A stretch of 46,709 nt of DNA, taken from the NCBI RefSeq assembly GCF_001421745.1, contig NZ_LMKW01000003.1, positions 1 through 46,709 of the forward strand. The letters are read 5' to 3'. Below the pieces are notes generated by a model, which was not told where the DNA came from, made no database searches, and saw only the letters and a list, made by a program, of their open reading frames with translations. Positions within the stretch are counted from its first letter, which is position 1, and every line of letters starts with the position of its first letter. Positions 16,552-25,239 of this stretch are shown here, in pieces. This stretch comes from Sphingomonas sp. Leaf230. Lineage in GTDB: Bacteria > Pseudomonadota > Alphaproteobacteria > Sphingomonadales > Sphingomonadaceae. A program made the translations under genes and the position numbers.

Positions 16552-18102
16552 TCAGTGGTAGTATTTGGGGCCACGAATGTTGGGGTGGTCGACGCTCACC
16601 TCTCCGGCCGAGCGGGGGCGATGGAGCGGATCTGCGTCGAGCTTCTTCTCGAGGATGGATTTGACGGCGCCGTATTTCCGCGCGCCGATCTCGAGCGCGC
16701 GTAGCGACGCGGCGTCGACGCGGACGGCACCGTAAGCGCGTGCCAGCCGCACTATGCCGAGACAGGAGCGATAGCCCTGCTCGGGATGTGGCCGGTCGCT
16801 CAGAATCATCTCGCACAGCATCCTGACCGACGGGCCAAGCCGTCCGGCTTCATCGAGCAGGCGCTCGACCGTCCAGTCGCCGTAGCGGCGATGGCTCGAG
16901 GGCATATGGTCGTTGATGGTGGTGTGATGGCCGTTGCCGGACCCGCGCATGTGGGACGCGACACGCTCGCCCCTGAGGAATATCTCGACGGTGCGCGCGG
17001 TCAGCCGCACCTCGACCTGCGCCCGGGCATGGCGATAAGGCACCGAGTAGAAATGCTTCGCCGCTTCGACGTGATAGTCGATGCCGACTTTGCAGCGGCG
17101 CCACTCCGCCAGGACGTATGGCTCAGCCGGCAATGCCTTCAGCAAGGGGCGGTCGATTTCCTCGAACAGCTCACGCCGCGACCGGCCAAACCGGCGCATG
17201 ACGCGGGCGTTCAACGCGGTCATCATCTCGGCCATGGCGGCGCGTAGATCGTCCAGGCCGTACCAGACCCGGTTACGAAGACGCCCAAACAGCCAGCGCT
17301 CGACGATGCCGACGCAGGCCTCGACCTTGGCTTTGTCTCGCGGGCGATATGGCCCTGCCGCGAGTACCGAGGTGCCATAGTGCGCCGCGAGCTCGGCGTA
17401 GGTGCGGTTCACCTGCGGGTCGTAAAGGCACGCCTTGATGACCGCGACCTTGGCATTGTCGGGCACCAGAAGACGCGCCGCACCGCCGAAGAAACCGAAC
17501 GCCCGGACATGCGAGTCCGTCCAGTCCGGCAGGGTCTCGGTCCAGGTCGGCCACGCAAACGACAGGCTCGAGGCACCCATCACCGCCACAAACAGATGAG
17601 CCTCGCGGATCTCGCCGGTCATCCGGTCGACCACCACCGACACCGTATCGCCAGCATAGTCGACGAACATCCGGTCGCCGCCCAGATGCGTCTGCCGCAT
17701 TGTCACCGGAAGCCGTCCCTCCCAGGAGCGATACAGTTCGCAGAACCGGGAATACCGGTAACCGTCGGGCTGAACCTCGATATATTCGTCCCACAGCACC
17801 TGGAGGGTGACGTGCTTGCGCTTCAGCTCCCGGTTCACGGCCGCCCAGTCCGGTTCGGGGCGATCGCGCTGCCCGCCTCTGGTCGCCGCCACACCGTAAA
17901 GCTCTGCTTCGAGCGCGGTGTCCGTCAGCCCGTCGGGCAACGGCCACTCCAGCTTCGATGCCCGGAAACGCTGAAGCATCACACGTACGCCCGTGCTGCC
18001 AACGCCAACCTGGCGCCCAACCTCCCGAGACGGCAGCTTGGCGTCGTACGTCAGTCTCAAAATCTCGCGCACCTTGCGCATTGCAATTCGCTCCGTCGGC
18101 AT
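16552..18102 (-). CDS. istA: IS21 IstA transposase
   Basis: A 516-residue IS21-type DDE transposase. An N-terminal HTH lies at about 9-45 (MRKVREILRLTYDAKLPSRE, then VGRQVGVGSTGVRVMLQRF). Catalytic acids fall in VDYAGD (D148), LLVPDNAK (D215) and RDKAKVEACV (E261), with the normal family spacing. A C-terminal beta-barrel region follows (YHVEAAKHFYSVPYRHARAQ). It shows no stop or frameshift and is therefore predicted functional. With IstB it would cut and join IS ends after binding the multiple repeats at 15678-15752 and 18167-18284. Confidence 0.93.
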   Translation of the reverse strand: MPTERIAMRKVREILRLTYDAKLPSREVGRQVGVGSTGVRVMLQRFRASKLEWPLPDGLTDTALEAELYGVAATRGGQRDRPEPDWAAVNRELKRKHVTLQVLWDEYIEVQPDGYRYSRFCELYRSWEGRLPVTMRQTHLGGDRMFVDYAGDTVSVVVDRMTGEIREAHLFVAVMGASSLSFAWPTWTETLPDWTDSHVRAFGFFGGAARLLVPDNAKVAVIKACLYDPQVNRTYAELAAHYGTSVLAAGPYRPRDKAKVEACVGIVERWLFGRLRNRVWYGLDDLRAAMAEMMTALNARVMRRFGRSRRELFEEIDRPLLKALPAEPYVLAEWRRCKVGIDYHVEAAKHFYSVPYRHARAQVEVRLTARTVEIFLRGERVASHMRGSGNGHHTTINDHMPSSHRRYGDWTVERLLDEAGRLGPSVRMLCEMILSDRPHPEQGYRSCLGIVRLARAYGAVRVDAASLRALEIGARKYGAVKSILEKKLDADPLHRPRSAGEVSVDHPNIRGPKYYH

Positions 18103-18166
18103 TGGCTGCTCCTCGAAAAGAAGCAGCCTGCGACGACCGGATCACACCACCAAAACATCCCGCATC

Positions 18167-18284
18167 TGATCGCCATCATGTCGGAACACTGATCGCGATG
18201 ATGTCGGAATGCTGATCGCCATCATCTCGGAACGCTGATCGCGATTATCCCGGAATGCTGAGCGCGATGGTCCCGGAATCTGCA
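18167..18284. repeat. Right-end terminal repeats of the IS21 element (five copies)
   Basis: Five tandem units starting CTGATC or CTGAGC at 18167, 18189, 18212, 18235 and 18258 (periods 22, 23, 23, 23). Each ends in a C(G)GAA block such as ATGTCGGAAC or TCCCGGAAT. They are inverted relative to the three left-end units. Family knowledge identifies them as IstA binding sites. Confidence 0.88.
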
Positions 18285-18290
18285 TGCGGT
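18285..18290. repeat. 6-bp target-site duplication of the IS21 element (right copy)
   Basis: TGCGGT, identical to 15672-15677, directly after the IS21 right end. Confidence 0.85.
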
Positions 18291-18534
18291 ATTGGTGCAG
18301 CAGGTGCTCCGGGAGAAACCACATTCCGGTGCGCTGTTCGCGTTCCGTGGCAAGCGGGGCGACCTGATCAAATTGCTGTGGTTCGACGGTCAGGGACTCT
18401 GCCTGTTTTCGAAGCGGATGGACCGGGGGCGTTTCGTCTGGCCGGTGACCGCGACAGGCACAGTGGCGCTGACATCGGCGCAGGTGTCGATGCTTCTGGA
18501 GGGCATCGACTGGCGCCGCCCAGAGCGGACATAG
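18291..18534 (+). pseudogene. tnpB: IS66 tnpB, 3' fragment (disrupted by IS21)
   Basis: The remainder of IS66 orfB: VQQVLREKPHSGALFAFRGK, then GDLIKLLWFDGQGLCLFSKR and the C-terminus ending EGIDWRRPERT. These are the conserved TnpB blocks. The piece has no start of its own in the right place; an in-frame ATG at 18270 or 18292 context is fortuitous. It is continuous with 15595-15677 once the IS21 is removed. Confidence 0.92.
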
Positions 18535-18615
18535 GCACCAACATTGGCCGGCTGAAACGTAGCTTTTCCGCCATTTCTGCTCGTGTGAGAGTGCGCGAAC
18601 TGCTATGAAAATGAG

Positions 18616-20169
18616 GTGTCGCAAGCCTCTCTTGCCCCATCTAATGCCGAGGCGCGGATCGCCGTGCTGGAGGCCTCGCTCGCCCGAGCCAATGCAGCAC
18701 TTGCCGCCCGCGACCTGCTCATCGAGACACTGCGTGGACAGATCGCTCGGCTGCGGCGGATGCAGTTTGGCGCATCCTCCGAGAAGTTGACGCGCGAGAT
18801 CGCCCAGCTCGAACTCGCACTTGAGGAACTGGAAACCGAGAGCGCAGTCCCGGAGACCGGCGCGGTCTTGTCAGACACGCCCGTGCGGCCGGCACCAGTC
18901 CGTGCGTTGCCCGACCACCTGCCACGCGCGGAGGTCGTCCACGAACCCGCCTCCGGCGCCTGCACATGCCCGGACTGTGGCGGTGCGCTACGCCGTCTCG
19001 GGCAGGACGCCCATGAGATGCTCGACGTCCTGCCGGTGCACTGGCGCGTGGTGCGGAACGTCCGACCGAAATACAGCTGCCGGACGTGTGAGAAGATCGT
19101 CCAGGCAGCTGCCCCGGTGAAGGCAGTCGCACGCGGAAAGGCGACATTCGCAACGCTGGCCCATGTCGTCGTCTCGAAGTTCGAACATCACCTGCCGCTT
19201 TATCGGCAGTCCGAGATGATGGCGGCCCAATGCCTGGACATCGGCCGCTCGACGCTGGCGGGCTGGGTCGGTCATGCAGCCGCGCTGCTTGACCCCATCG
19301 TCAGTCGCATCCGCGAGGAAGTGCTGAAAGGCGACAAGATCCATGCCGACGACACGCCAGTCCCGGTGCTCGACCCAGGCCGCGGACGCACCGCGACCGG
19401 GCGACTATGGGTCTATGCGGTCGACAACCGCGCCTCGGGCAACACGACCCCGCCTGCGACATGGTATCGCTTCACGACCGACCGCACCGGTGCACATCCG
19501 CAAGCCCATCTCGCCGGATTTCGGGGCTTCCTCCAGGCCGACGCCTATGCAGGTTACGACGCGCTCTATCGAAGCGGCGTCACCGAAGTCGCGTGCTGGG
19601 CCCATTTCAGGCGCAAGGTGTTCGACCTGCACGAGCGGGTTGCTACGCCGCTGACCACCGACATTCTTGAACGCATCGGTGCCTTGTACGGCATAGAAGC
19701 CGAGGTCCGCGGCAGGCCGCCCGACGTGCGACTGGCGGCGCGGAAGAGCCAGACGAAGCCTCTGGTCGATGCGTTGCGCGAGACACTGGACGCAGCACTG
19801 CGCCGCCTGTCGCCAAAGTCCGACATGGCCAAGGCTATCGCCTATGCCACGAAGCGATGGCTCGCGCTGTGCCGCTTCCTCGATGACGGGCGCCTGGAGA
19901 TCGATAACAACATCGCCGAACGCGCGTTGCGCGGCGTTGCCGTCGGACGACGAAACTGGCTGTTCGCTGGTTCGAAGACGGGCGGCGAGCGCGCCGCAGC
20001 GATTTACACCGTCATCCAGACCTGCAAGGCCAATGACGTCGACCCACAGGCCTACATCGCCGACGTCACTGGGAAGATCGCAGCTGATTGGCCAGCTGCG
20101 CGATGGGACGAGCTCATGCCCTGGAACTGGGCCCAACAGCCCGCGAAGCCGGTAGCACAAGCTGCATAG
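18616..20169 (+). CDS. tnpC: IS66 TnpC transposase
   Basis: A 517-residue IS66 transposase, full length. An N-terminal leucine-zipper-like helix (about 10-75) is followed by QFGASSEKLTREIAQLELAL, a zinc-ribbon CTCPDCGG near 116-123 with a second Cys pair SCRTCEK, and the DDE core: HADDTPVPVLDPG near 244, ADAYAGYDALY near 308, and IDNNIAERALR near 430. The GTG start at 18616 follows GAGGT; an overlapping ATG in another frame lies at 18605. It looks intact, but the partner TnpB is interrupted. Confidence 0.93.
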   Translation: MSQASLAPSNAEARIAVLEASLARANAALAARDLLIETLRGQIARLRRMQFGASSEKLTREIAQLELALEELETESAVPETGAVLSDTPVRPAPVRALPDHLPRAEVVHEPASGACTCPDCGGALRRLGQDAHEMLDVLPVHWRVVRNVRPKYSCRTCEKIVQAAAPVKAVARGKATFATLAHVVVSKFEHHLPLYRQSEMMAAQCLDIGRSTLAGWVGHAAALLDPIVSRIREEVLKGDKIHADDTPVPVLDPGRGRTATGRLWVYAVDNRASGNTTPPATWYRFTTDRTGAHPQAHLAGFRGFLQADAYAGYDALYRSGVTEVACWAHFRRKVFDLHERVATPLTTDILERIGALYGIEAEVRGRPPDVRLAARKSQTKPLVDALRETLDAALRRLSPKSDMAKAIAYATKRWLALCRFLDDGRLEIDNNIAERALRGVAVGRRNWLFAGSKTGGERAAAIYTVIQTCKANDVDPQAYIADVTGKIAADWPAARWDELMPWNWAQQPAKPVAQAA

Positions 20170-20194
20170 TCCGCGGCCTGCCGGCCGCGCTTAC

Positions 20195-20202
20195 ACAGCT
20201 TC
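20195..20202. repeat. 8-bp target-site duplication of IS66 (right copy)
   Basis: ACAGCTTC, identical to 15057-15064, immediately after the IS66 right end (GCGCTTAC). Confidence 0.9.
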
Positions 20203-20338
20203 AACCTGCGGTGCCGCTCGATCAGATCGGCCGTACGGTCGATCGTCTCAGGACTGACCAGGAAACCATGATCGAAAGTCCGAAGGATCGTCTTATCGAG
20301 CAGACGGAGGACACGCCGTATTGCTAAATTGGAACTGT
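20203..20338 (-). other. Remnant sequence cut by the IS66 insertion (proximal part)
   Basis: On the minus strand an open frame reads RRVLRLLDKTILRTFDHGF, then SPETIDRTADLIERHRRLK, and continues across the repaired IS66 site into 15056-14971. It looks protein-like (charged amphipathic helices) but I recognise no family and no start. Confidence 0.35.
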
Positions 20339-20416
20339 GGGGCGGCTCTAAGGTGGGTCACGTTGAGCCTTTTTCCGGCACGCAAACGCTTTCAGCGTTA
20401 CCCGGAGAGGCGCCCC
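20339..20416 (+). promoter_or_regulatory. Nested inverted repeats upstream of rmlC
   Basis: An outer stem pairs GGGGCGGCTCT (20339-20349) with AGAGGCGCCCC (20406-20416), 10 of 11 bases. An inner perfect hairpin is AACGCT-TTC-AGCGTT (20385-20399). It lies 54 bp before the rmlC start and could be a structured leader, a terminator for upstream transcription, or an old IS end. There is no T-run right after the outer stem. Confidence 0.4.
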
Positions 20417-20469
20417 TTCTAACACAACTGATCATTGCAGTTCGGTGGATGCCGCCATAGGACGGCACC

Positions 20470-21045
20470 ATGTCGGCTTCCTCTCCCGTTCAGCTAATAC
20501 GCCCCCATCGTTTCGGCGATACCCGCGGTTGGTTCACCGAAGTTTATTCGGTGCCCGCATTCGCGGCACTCGGCGTCACGTGTACCTTCGTGCAGGACAA
20601 TCACTCGTTATCAGCGCCTGCGTTCACGCTACGCGGTTTACATTTCCAGACGCCGCCCCATGGGCAGGATAAGCTTGTACGGTGCGTCCGCGGCGCGATA
20701 TTCGACGTTGCGGTCGACATCCGTAAGGGTTCGCCGACCTACGGCCAGTGGGTCGGTGCCGAACTCTCGGCGCAGAACGGGCATCAGCTGTTCATACCGA
20801 TCGGCTTCGCGCATGGCTTCGTAACGCTCGAGGACAATTGCGAGGTCACGTACAAATGCTCGGACACGTACGCACCTGCCAACGATGGCGGGATCCGGTG
20901 GGATGACCCTGCAATTGGCATCGACTGGCCGATGCCCGTTGGCACCGTTCCCGAACTGTCGGCCAAGGATGCGGTTCAGCCACTGCTCGCCGACATCGAC
21001 AGCCCCTTTCCCTATGACGGCCGCCCGCTGGCGTCGCTCGCCTAA
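20470..21045 (+). CDS. rmlC: dTDP-4-dehydrorhamnose 3,5-epimerase
   Basis: RmlC inverts C3 and C5 of dTDP-4-keto-6-deoxyglucose on the way to dTDP-L-rhamnose. The 191-residue cupin shows FTEVYSVPAFAALG, DNHSLSAPAFTLRGLHFQ with the catalytic His at about 58, GAIFDVAVDIRKGSPTYGQW at about 76-95, IPIGFAHGFVTL, and the C-terminal YDGRPLASLA. Length and motifs are normal. It starts at the ATG at 20470 behind AGGACGGC. It begins the rmlC-B-D-A operon, 12 bp before rmlB. A decayed second copy lies at 7724-8292. Confidence 0.95.
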   Translation: MSASSPVQLIRPHRFGDTRGWFTEVYSVPAFAALGVTCTFVQDNHSLSAPAFTLRGLHFQTPPHGQDKLVRCVRGAIFDVAVDIRKGSPTYGQWVGAELSAQNGHQLFIPIGFAHGFVTLEDNCEVTYKCSDTYAPANDGGIRWDDPAIGIDWPMPVGTVPELSAKDAVQPLLADIDSPFPYDGRPLASLA

Positions 21046-21057
21046 AGGACAGACCCC

Positions 21058-22113
21058 ATGCGTATCTTCGTTACCGGCGGAGCCGGTTTCATCGGCTCCG
21101 CCCTCGTCCGGCACCTGATCGAGCACACCGACCATGAGGTCCTCAATTTCGACAAGCTGACCTACGCCGGCACACTGTCGACGGTCGAGCGTGTCGCCAA
21201 CTCGAACCGCTACCGGTTCGTCCAGGGCGATATTTGCGACACTGAAGCGGTCAAGGCCGCAATCGCCGAGTTCAAACCCGAGATTGTCACGCATCTTGCG
21301 GCCGAAAGCCATGTCGACCGATCGATCGACGGGCCCGGCGCTTTCGTCCAGACCAACGTCGTCGGCACCTTCACGATGCTGAGCGAAGCGCGCGCCTATT
21401 GGCTCGGACTCGATGACGCCGCCAAGACTGCGTTTCGCTTCCATCACATCTCGACTGACGAGGTCTATGGCTCGCTCGGCGATACCGGGCTGTTCACCGA
21501 AGAAACGCCTTACGATCCGCGTTCGCCTTACTCGGCATCGAAGGCAGGCTCGGATCATCTCGTCAGTGCCTGGGGGCATACCTTCGGCCTGCCGGTACTA
21601 ATCACCAATTGCTCGAACAATTACGGGCCGTATCACTTCCCCGAAAAGCTCATTCCGCTGATGATCGTCAAGGCGCTCGCCGGTGCCGACCTGCCGGTCT
21701 ACGGCAAGGGTGATCAGGTCCGCGACTGGCTGTTCGTCGAGGACCATGTCCGTGCGCTGCACGCGGTGTTCGAAAAGGGCGAGCCCGGCCGGACCTACAA
21801 TGTCGGCGGGAACAACGAAAAGCAGAACCTCGAGGTCGTGAAGACCGTCTGTGCGATCCTCGACCGGTTGCGTCCCCGCGCCGACGGTCAGTCCTACGCG
21901 ACGCAGATCACCTACGTTGCCGACCGTCCGGGGCACGACAAGCGCTATGCGATCGACGCGAGCCGCATCAAGAACGAGCTCGGCTGGGAGCCTGCTGAGA
22001 CGTTCGAGACGGGTATCGAGAAGACTGTCGCCTGGTATCTCGACAACCAGGGCTGGTGGGAGGCCATCGTCGCCGAGCATAAGGCCGACCAGCGCCGCGG
22101 GCTTTCCGTATGA
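21058..22113 (+). CDS. rmlB: dTDP-glucose 4,6-dehydratase
   Basis: RmlB removes water from dTDP-glucose to give the 4-keto-6-deoxy intermediate. The 351-residue short-chain dehydrogenase-fold protein has the NAD-binding GGAGFIG at 7-13, [14 protein letters not shown] at about 81-94, the catalytic STDEVYG near 132-138, [10 protein letters not shown] near 160 (Tyr and Lys of YxxxK), and [19 protein letters not shown]. All active-site blocks are intact. Its stop overlaps the rmlD ATG by 4 bp (ATGA), so translation is probably coupled. Confidence 0.96.
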   Translation: MRIFVTGGAGFIGSALVRHLIEHTDHEVLNFDKLTYAGTLSTVERVANSNRYRFVQGDICDTEAVKAAIAEFKPEIVTHLAAESHVDRSIDGPGAFVQTNVVGTFTMLSEARAYWLGLDDAAKTAFRFHHISTDEVYGSLGDTGLFTEETPYDPRSPYSASKAGSDHLVSAWGHTFGLPVLITNCSNNYGPYHFPEKLIPLMIVKALAGADLPVYGKGDQVRDWLFVEDHVRALHAVFEKGEPGRTYNVGGNNEKQNLEVVKTVCAILDRLRPRADGQSYATQITYVADRPGHDKRYAIDASRIKNELGWEPAETFETGIEKTVAWYLDNQGWWEAIVAEHKADQRRGLSV

Positions 22114-23033
22114 GCGACGTGAAGCGGATCCTCGTTACCGGTGGTAACGGCCAGCTCGGCACAGAGCTGAAGCGCTACGTCTGGCCAGACGGCTGGGCGG
22201 TCACCGCGATCGACATCGACGAGCTCGACCTGCGCGATACCGCCGCGATTGCGGCGGTGGTCGCTGAAGGTCATGACGGGCAGCCATGGGCCGCAGTTAT
22301 TTCGGCCGGTGCCTATACCGCTGTCGACAAGGCCGAGAGCGACATCGTCACCGCCTGGGCCGTCAATACGATGGCGCCAGCGGCTTTTGCGGAAGGCTGC
22401 GCCAAGGCCGGCATCCCGATCGTCCAGGTCTCGACCGATTACGTTTTCGACGGCGCGCGTGATGGCGCGTGGGAGGTCACCGATCCGGTCGCCCCGCTCG
22501 GCGTGTATGGCGCATCGAAGCTCGGCGGTGAACTCGCGGTTCGCACGTCGGGTGCACGGTACGCGATTGTCCGCACCGCCTGGGTGGTGAGCGCACACGG
22601 CAACAACTTCATCAAAACGATGCTCCGCGTCGGTGCGACCAACCCTACTCTGCGGGTGGTCGACGACCAGCACGGCAGCCCGACGTCGGCCACCGACCTC
22701 GCAGCCGCGCTTGCAAAGATTACGATGCGGCTTGTCGAGGATGTCACCGCACCGACAGGCACCTATCACTTCAGCAACGCCGGCGCGGTCACTTGGGCGG
22801 GCTTCGCTCGCGAGATCTTCGCGCAGAGCGCTGCACGCGGCGGGGCCAGCGCCGAGGTGCAGGGTATCACTACCGCAGAGTACCCAACACCAGCGACACG
22901 GCCAGCCAACTCGCTGCTAAGCCACGACGCGATCATCTGTGACTACGGCATTCATCCGCCAGCGTGGCAGACCGCGCTCGGCAACATTCTCGATGAGCTG
23001 CTTGGGGCATCCAACAAGGAAACACGCGCGTGA
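22110..23033 (+). CDS. rmlD: dTDP-4-dehydrorhamnose reductase
   Basis: RmlD makes dTDP-L-rhamnose from the product of RmlC using NAD(P)H. The 307-residue protein has GGNGQLG at 11-17, [14 protein letters not shown] at about 66-79, [20 protein letters not shown] with the catalytic Tyr/Lys near 132-136, and [17 protein letters not shown]. The length matches the family (about 290-310). It overlaps rmlB at its start and rmlA at its end (GTGA). Confidence 0.95.
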   Translation: MSDVKRILVTGGNGQLGTELKRYVWPDGWAVTAIDIDELDLRDTAAIAAVVAEGHDGQPWAAVISAGAYTAVDKAESDIVTAWAVNTMAPAAFAEGCAKAGIPIVQVSTDYVFDGARDGAWEVTDPVAPLGVYGASKLGGELAVRTSGARYAIVRTAWVVSAHGNNFIKTMLRVGATNPTLRVVDDQHGSPTSATDLAAALAKITMRLVEDVTAPTGTYHFSNAGAVTWAGFAREIFAQSAARGGASAEVQGITTAEYPTPATRPANSLLSHDAIICDYGIHPPAWQTALGNILDELLGASNKETRA

Positions 23034-23902
23034 AAGGCATTATCCTCGCAGGTGGCTCGGGCACGCGCCTCCATCCCGCCACGCTGGCCGTCAACAAGCA
23101 GCTGCTACCGGTCTACGACAAGCCAATGATCTACTATCCGCTGTCGGTACTCATGCTTGCCGGGATCCGCGACATCCTGATCATCTCGAGTCCGGAATTT
23201 ATCGGCAATTATAAGAACCTCTTTAGTGACGGCTCGGCGCTTGGCCTGACCATCGCCTATGCCGAACAGCCCAAGCCTGAAGGTCTCGCTCAAGCCTTCA
23301 CGATCGGTGCAGACTTTATCGGCGGTGACAATGTCGCGCTGGTGCTGGGAGACAACATCTTCTTCGGCGCCCACCTGACCGACCTGCTCGCGAGCGCGGT
23401 CGAGCGCAAGAGCGGTGCGACGGTGTTCTCCTACCGCGTCGAGGATCCCGAGCGCTACGGCGTGGTCGAGTTCGGCGAAGGCGGCAAGGCGATCAGTCTT
23501 GAGGAAAAACCCGAAAAGCCCAAGTCGCATCACGCGGTTACCGGCCTGTATTTCTACGACAATCGTGTCGTCCAGCTTGCCCGCGGCTTGAAGCCGTCTC
23601 CACGCGGCGAACTCGAGATCACCGATCTCAACCGCCTCTACATGGACGCCGGCGACCTGTTCGTCGAACAGATGGGCCGCGGGTACGCCTGGCTCGACAC
23701 CGGCACGCATGACAGCCTGCTCGAAGCCAGCGAGTTCGTCCGCACGATCCAGCACCGGCAGGGCATCCAAGTCGCGTGCCTGGAGGAGATTTCTTATAAT
23801 CAAGGGTTCATCACTCGTGACCAAGCACGTGGAGCTGGAGAGCGGTTCAAAAAAACAAATTACGGGCGCGCTATCCTCAATGCGCTGGACGGTGCCCAAT
23901 AG
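23030..23902 (+). CDS. rmlA: Glucose-1-phosphate thymidylyltransferase
   Basis: RmlA couples glucose-1-phosphate to dTTP to give dTDP-glucose, the first step of rhamnose synthesis. The 290-residue nucleotidyltransferase starts at GTG overlapping the rmlD stop. It shows [20 protein letters not shown] at 8-27, [47 protein letters not shown] and [14 protein letters not shown], all standard. The last ~30 codons are more AT-rich than the rest but the C-terminus is complete. Order C-B-D-A differs from the A-C-B-D order of characterised sphingan clusters. Confidence 0.95.
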   Translation: MKGIILAGGSGTRLHPATLAVNKQLLPVYDKPMIYYPLSVLMLAGIRDILIISSPEFIGNYKNLFSDGSALGLTIAYAEQPKPEGLAQAFTIGADFIGGDNVALVLGDNIFFGAHLTDLLASAVERKSGATVFSYRVEDPERYGVVEFGEGGKAISLEEKPEKPKSHHAVTGLYFYDNRVVQLARGLKPSPRGELEITDLNRLYMDAGDLFVEQMGRGYAWLDTGTHDSLLEASEFVRTIQHRQGIQVACLEEISYNQGFITRDQARGAGERFKKTNYGRAILNALDGAQ

Positions 23903-24097
23903 TAACTATCAAAATAGTACGTTGCCACGTCAACGCGACTATATTCTCATTTCTTTACTTAATATAGCCTCATTGGCTATTGGATGAGTTTAGTAATTTC
24001 AATAAGTTTGCTGTTAATAAGCAAGATTTATATCTTGTCCATATTGAACACGACATCGGCCTTGATGTCATAAATTATTTATACGAAGGAATTTAAA
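23903..24097 (+). promoter_or_regulatory. AT-rich leader with three hairpins upstream of gmd
   Basis: A 195-bp AT-rich gap in a GC-rich neighbourhood. It holds three perfect inverted repeats: ATAGCC-N5-GGCTAT (23964-23980), CAAGAT-TTAT-ATCTTG (24022-24037) and GACATC-N6-GATGTC (24052-24069). A possible promoter is TTGAAC at 24044-24049. The ribosome-binding site GAAGGA (24085-24090) precedes the TTG start. It probably carries the gmd-fcl promoter and marks a junction between two sugar modules. Confidence 0.5.
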
Positions 24098-25225
24098 TTG
24101 AGCAGCAAGAAAGTAGCTCTTATCACCGGCGTCACAGGGCAGGACGGGTCCTACCTAGCTGAGTTCCTGCTTGAGAAGGGCTATGAGGTTCACGGTATCA
24201 AGCGCCGGGCCTCGCTGCTCAACACGCAGCGCATCGATCACATCTACCAGGATCCACACGCGCCGCAGCCCAACCTGAAGCTGCATTATGGCGATCTGTC
24301 GGATACCTCGAACCTGACGCGCATCCTGAGCGAGGTGAAGCCCGACGAGGTCTACAATCTCGGTGCGCAAAGCCATGTCGCGGTCAGCTTCGAAGCGCCC
24401 GAATATACCGCCGACGTAGACGGTCTCGGCACGCTCCGTCTGCTCGAGGCGATCCGCTTCCTCGGGATGGAAAAGACAACGCGCTTCTACCAGGCCTCGA
24501 CGTCCGAGCTCTACGGCCTGGTCCAGGAGACCCCGCAGAAGGAGACCACGCCGTTCTATCCGCGCTCGCCTTATGCGGTTGCCAAGCTCTATGCGTACTG
24601 GATCACGGTCAACTACCGTGAGGCCTACGGCATGTATGCCTGCAATGGCGTGCTGTTCAACCATGAGAGCCCGCGTCGCGGCGAGACGTTCGTCACCCGC
24701 AAGATTACCCGTGGCCTCGCCAACATCGCGCAGGGCCTTGAGACGGGCCTGTTCATGGGCAATATCGACTCCTTGCGCGACTGGGGCCATGCCAAGGACT
24801 ATGTCCGCATGCAGTGGATGATGCTGCAGCAGGAGCAGGCGGAAGATTTCGTCATTGCCACCGGCGTGCAGTACTCGGTGCGTGAGTTCATCACCTGGTC
24901 GGCTGCGCACCTCGGCATCACGCTGCGGTTCGAGGGCGAAGGCGTCGACGAAATCGGCATCGTCGACAAGGTCGAGGGCGACGATGCACCGGCGGTTAAG
25001 GCCGGCGACATCCTCGTTCGGATCGACCCGCGCTATTTCCGTCCGGCCGAGGTGGAGACGCTGCTCGGCGACCCGACCAGGGCGAAGGACCGGCTTGGCT
25101 GGGTCCCTGAGATCAGCGTGCAGGAGATGTGCCAGGAAATGGTCGCAGCCGACCTTCACACGGCCAAGCGTCATGCCCTTCTCAAGACCCATGGCTACGA
25201 TCTTCCCGTTTCGGTCGAAGGCTGA
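24098..25225 (+). CDS. gmd: GDP-mannose 4,6-dehydratase
   Basis: Gmd converts GDP-D-mannose to GDP-4-keto-6-deoxymannose, the precursor of GDP-fucose and related sugars. The 375-residue protein starts at TTG, 7 bp after GAAGGA. It has [19 protein letters not shown] at about 7-25, [43 protein letters not shown], and the catalytic [10 protein letters not shown] near 160. Full length and intact. Its stop codon overlaps the ATG at 25225, and fcl follows directly, as in many colanic-acid and EPS loci. The rare start codon may lower expression. Confidence 0.95.
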   Translation: MSSKKVALITGVTGQDGSYLAEFLLEKGYEVHGIKRRASLLNTQRIDHIYQDPHAPQPNLKLHYGDLSDTSNLTRILSEVKPDEVYNLGAQSHVAVSFEAPEYTADVDGLGTLRLLEAIRFLGMEKTTRFYQASTSELYGLVQETPQKETTPFYPRSPYAVAKLYAYWITVNYREAYGMYACNGVLFNHESPRRGETFVTRKITRGLANIAQGLETGLFMGNIDSLRDWGHAKDYVRMQWMMLQQEQAEDFVIATGVQYSVREFITWSAAHLGITLRFEGEGVDEIGIVDKVEGDDAPAVKAGDILVRIDPRYFRPAEVETLLGDPTRAKDRLGWVPEISVQEMCQEMVAADLHTAKRHALLKTHGYDLPVSVEG

Positions 25226-25239
25226 TGGAGCAACATCCC

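Larger units (their letters stand above)
15678..18284 (-). mobile_element. IS21-family insertion sequence (istA-istB), intact
   Basis: This 2,607-bp element has ends TGCGGATTCCG (left) and TGCAGATTCCG (right, reverse strand), beginning TG and ending CA as is normal for IS21. It carries istA and istB on the minus strand and multiple internal terminal repeats at both ends. A 6-bp TGCGGT duplication flanks it. Both genes look intact and the flanking tnpB pieces still join perfectly, so the insertion is recent in evolutionary terms. Confidence 0.93.
15065..20194 (+). mobile_element. IS66-family element interrupted by an IS21-family element
   Basis: The element starts GTAAGCGTGGTCTG and ends with CCGGCCGCGCTTAC, giving inverted ends that begin GTAAGCG on each strand, as in IS66. 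It is bounded by ACAGCTTC duplications. It contains tnpA (15140-15598), tnpB (split) and tnpC (18616-20169) in the canonical order. The IS21 insertion at 15678-18284 breaks tnpB, so this copy should no longer move on its own unless tnpB is supplied in trans. Without the guest the element would be about 2.5 kb, normal for IS66. Confidence 0.93.

Noticed and set aside
15749..16561. Long plus-strand frame (270 codons) over the IS21 element
   Set aside because: It is antisense to istB, which has clear Walker motifs; GC-rich DNA makes such shadow frames common.
17380..18192. Long plus-strand frame (270 codons) opposite istA
   Set aside because: It mirrors the istA coding frame and has no recognisable domain.
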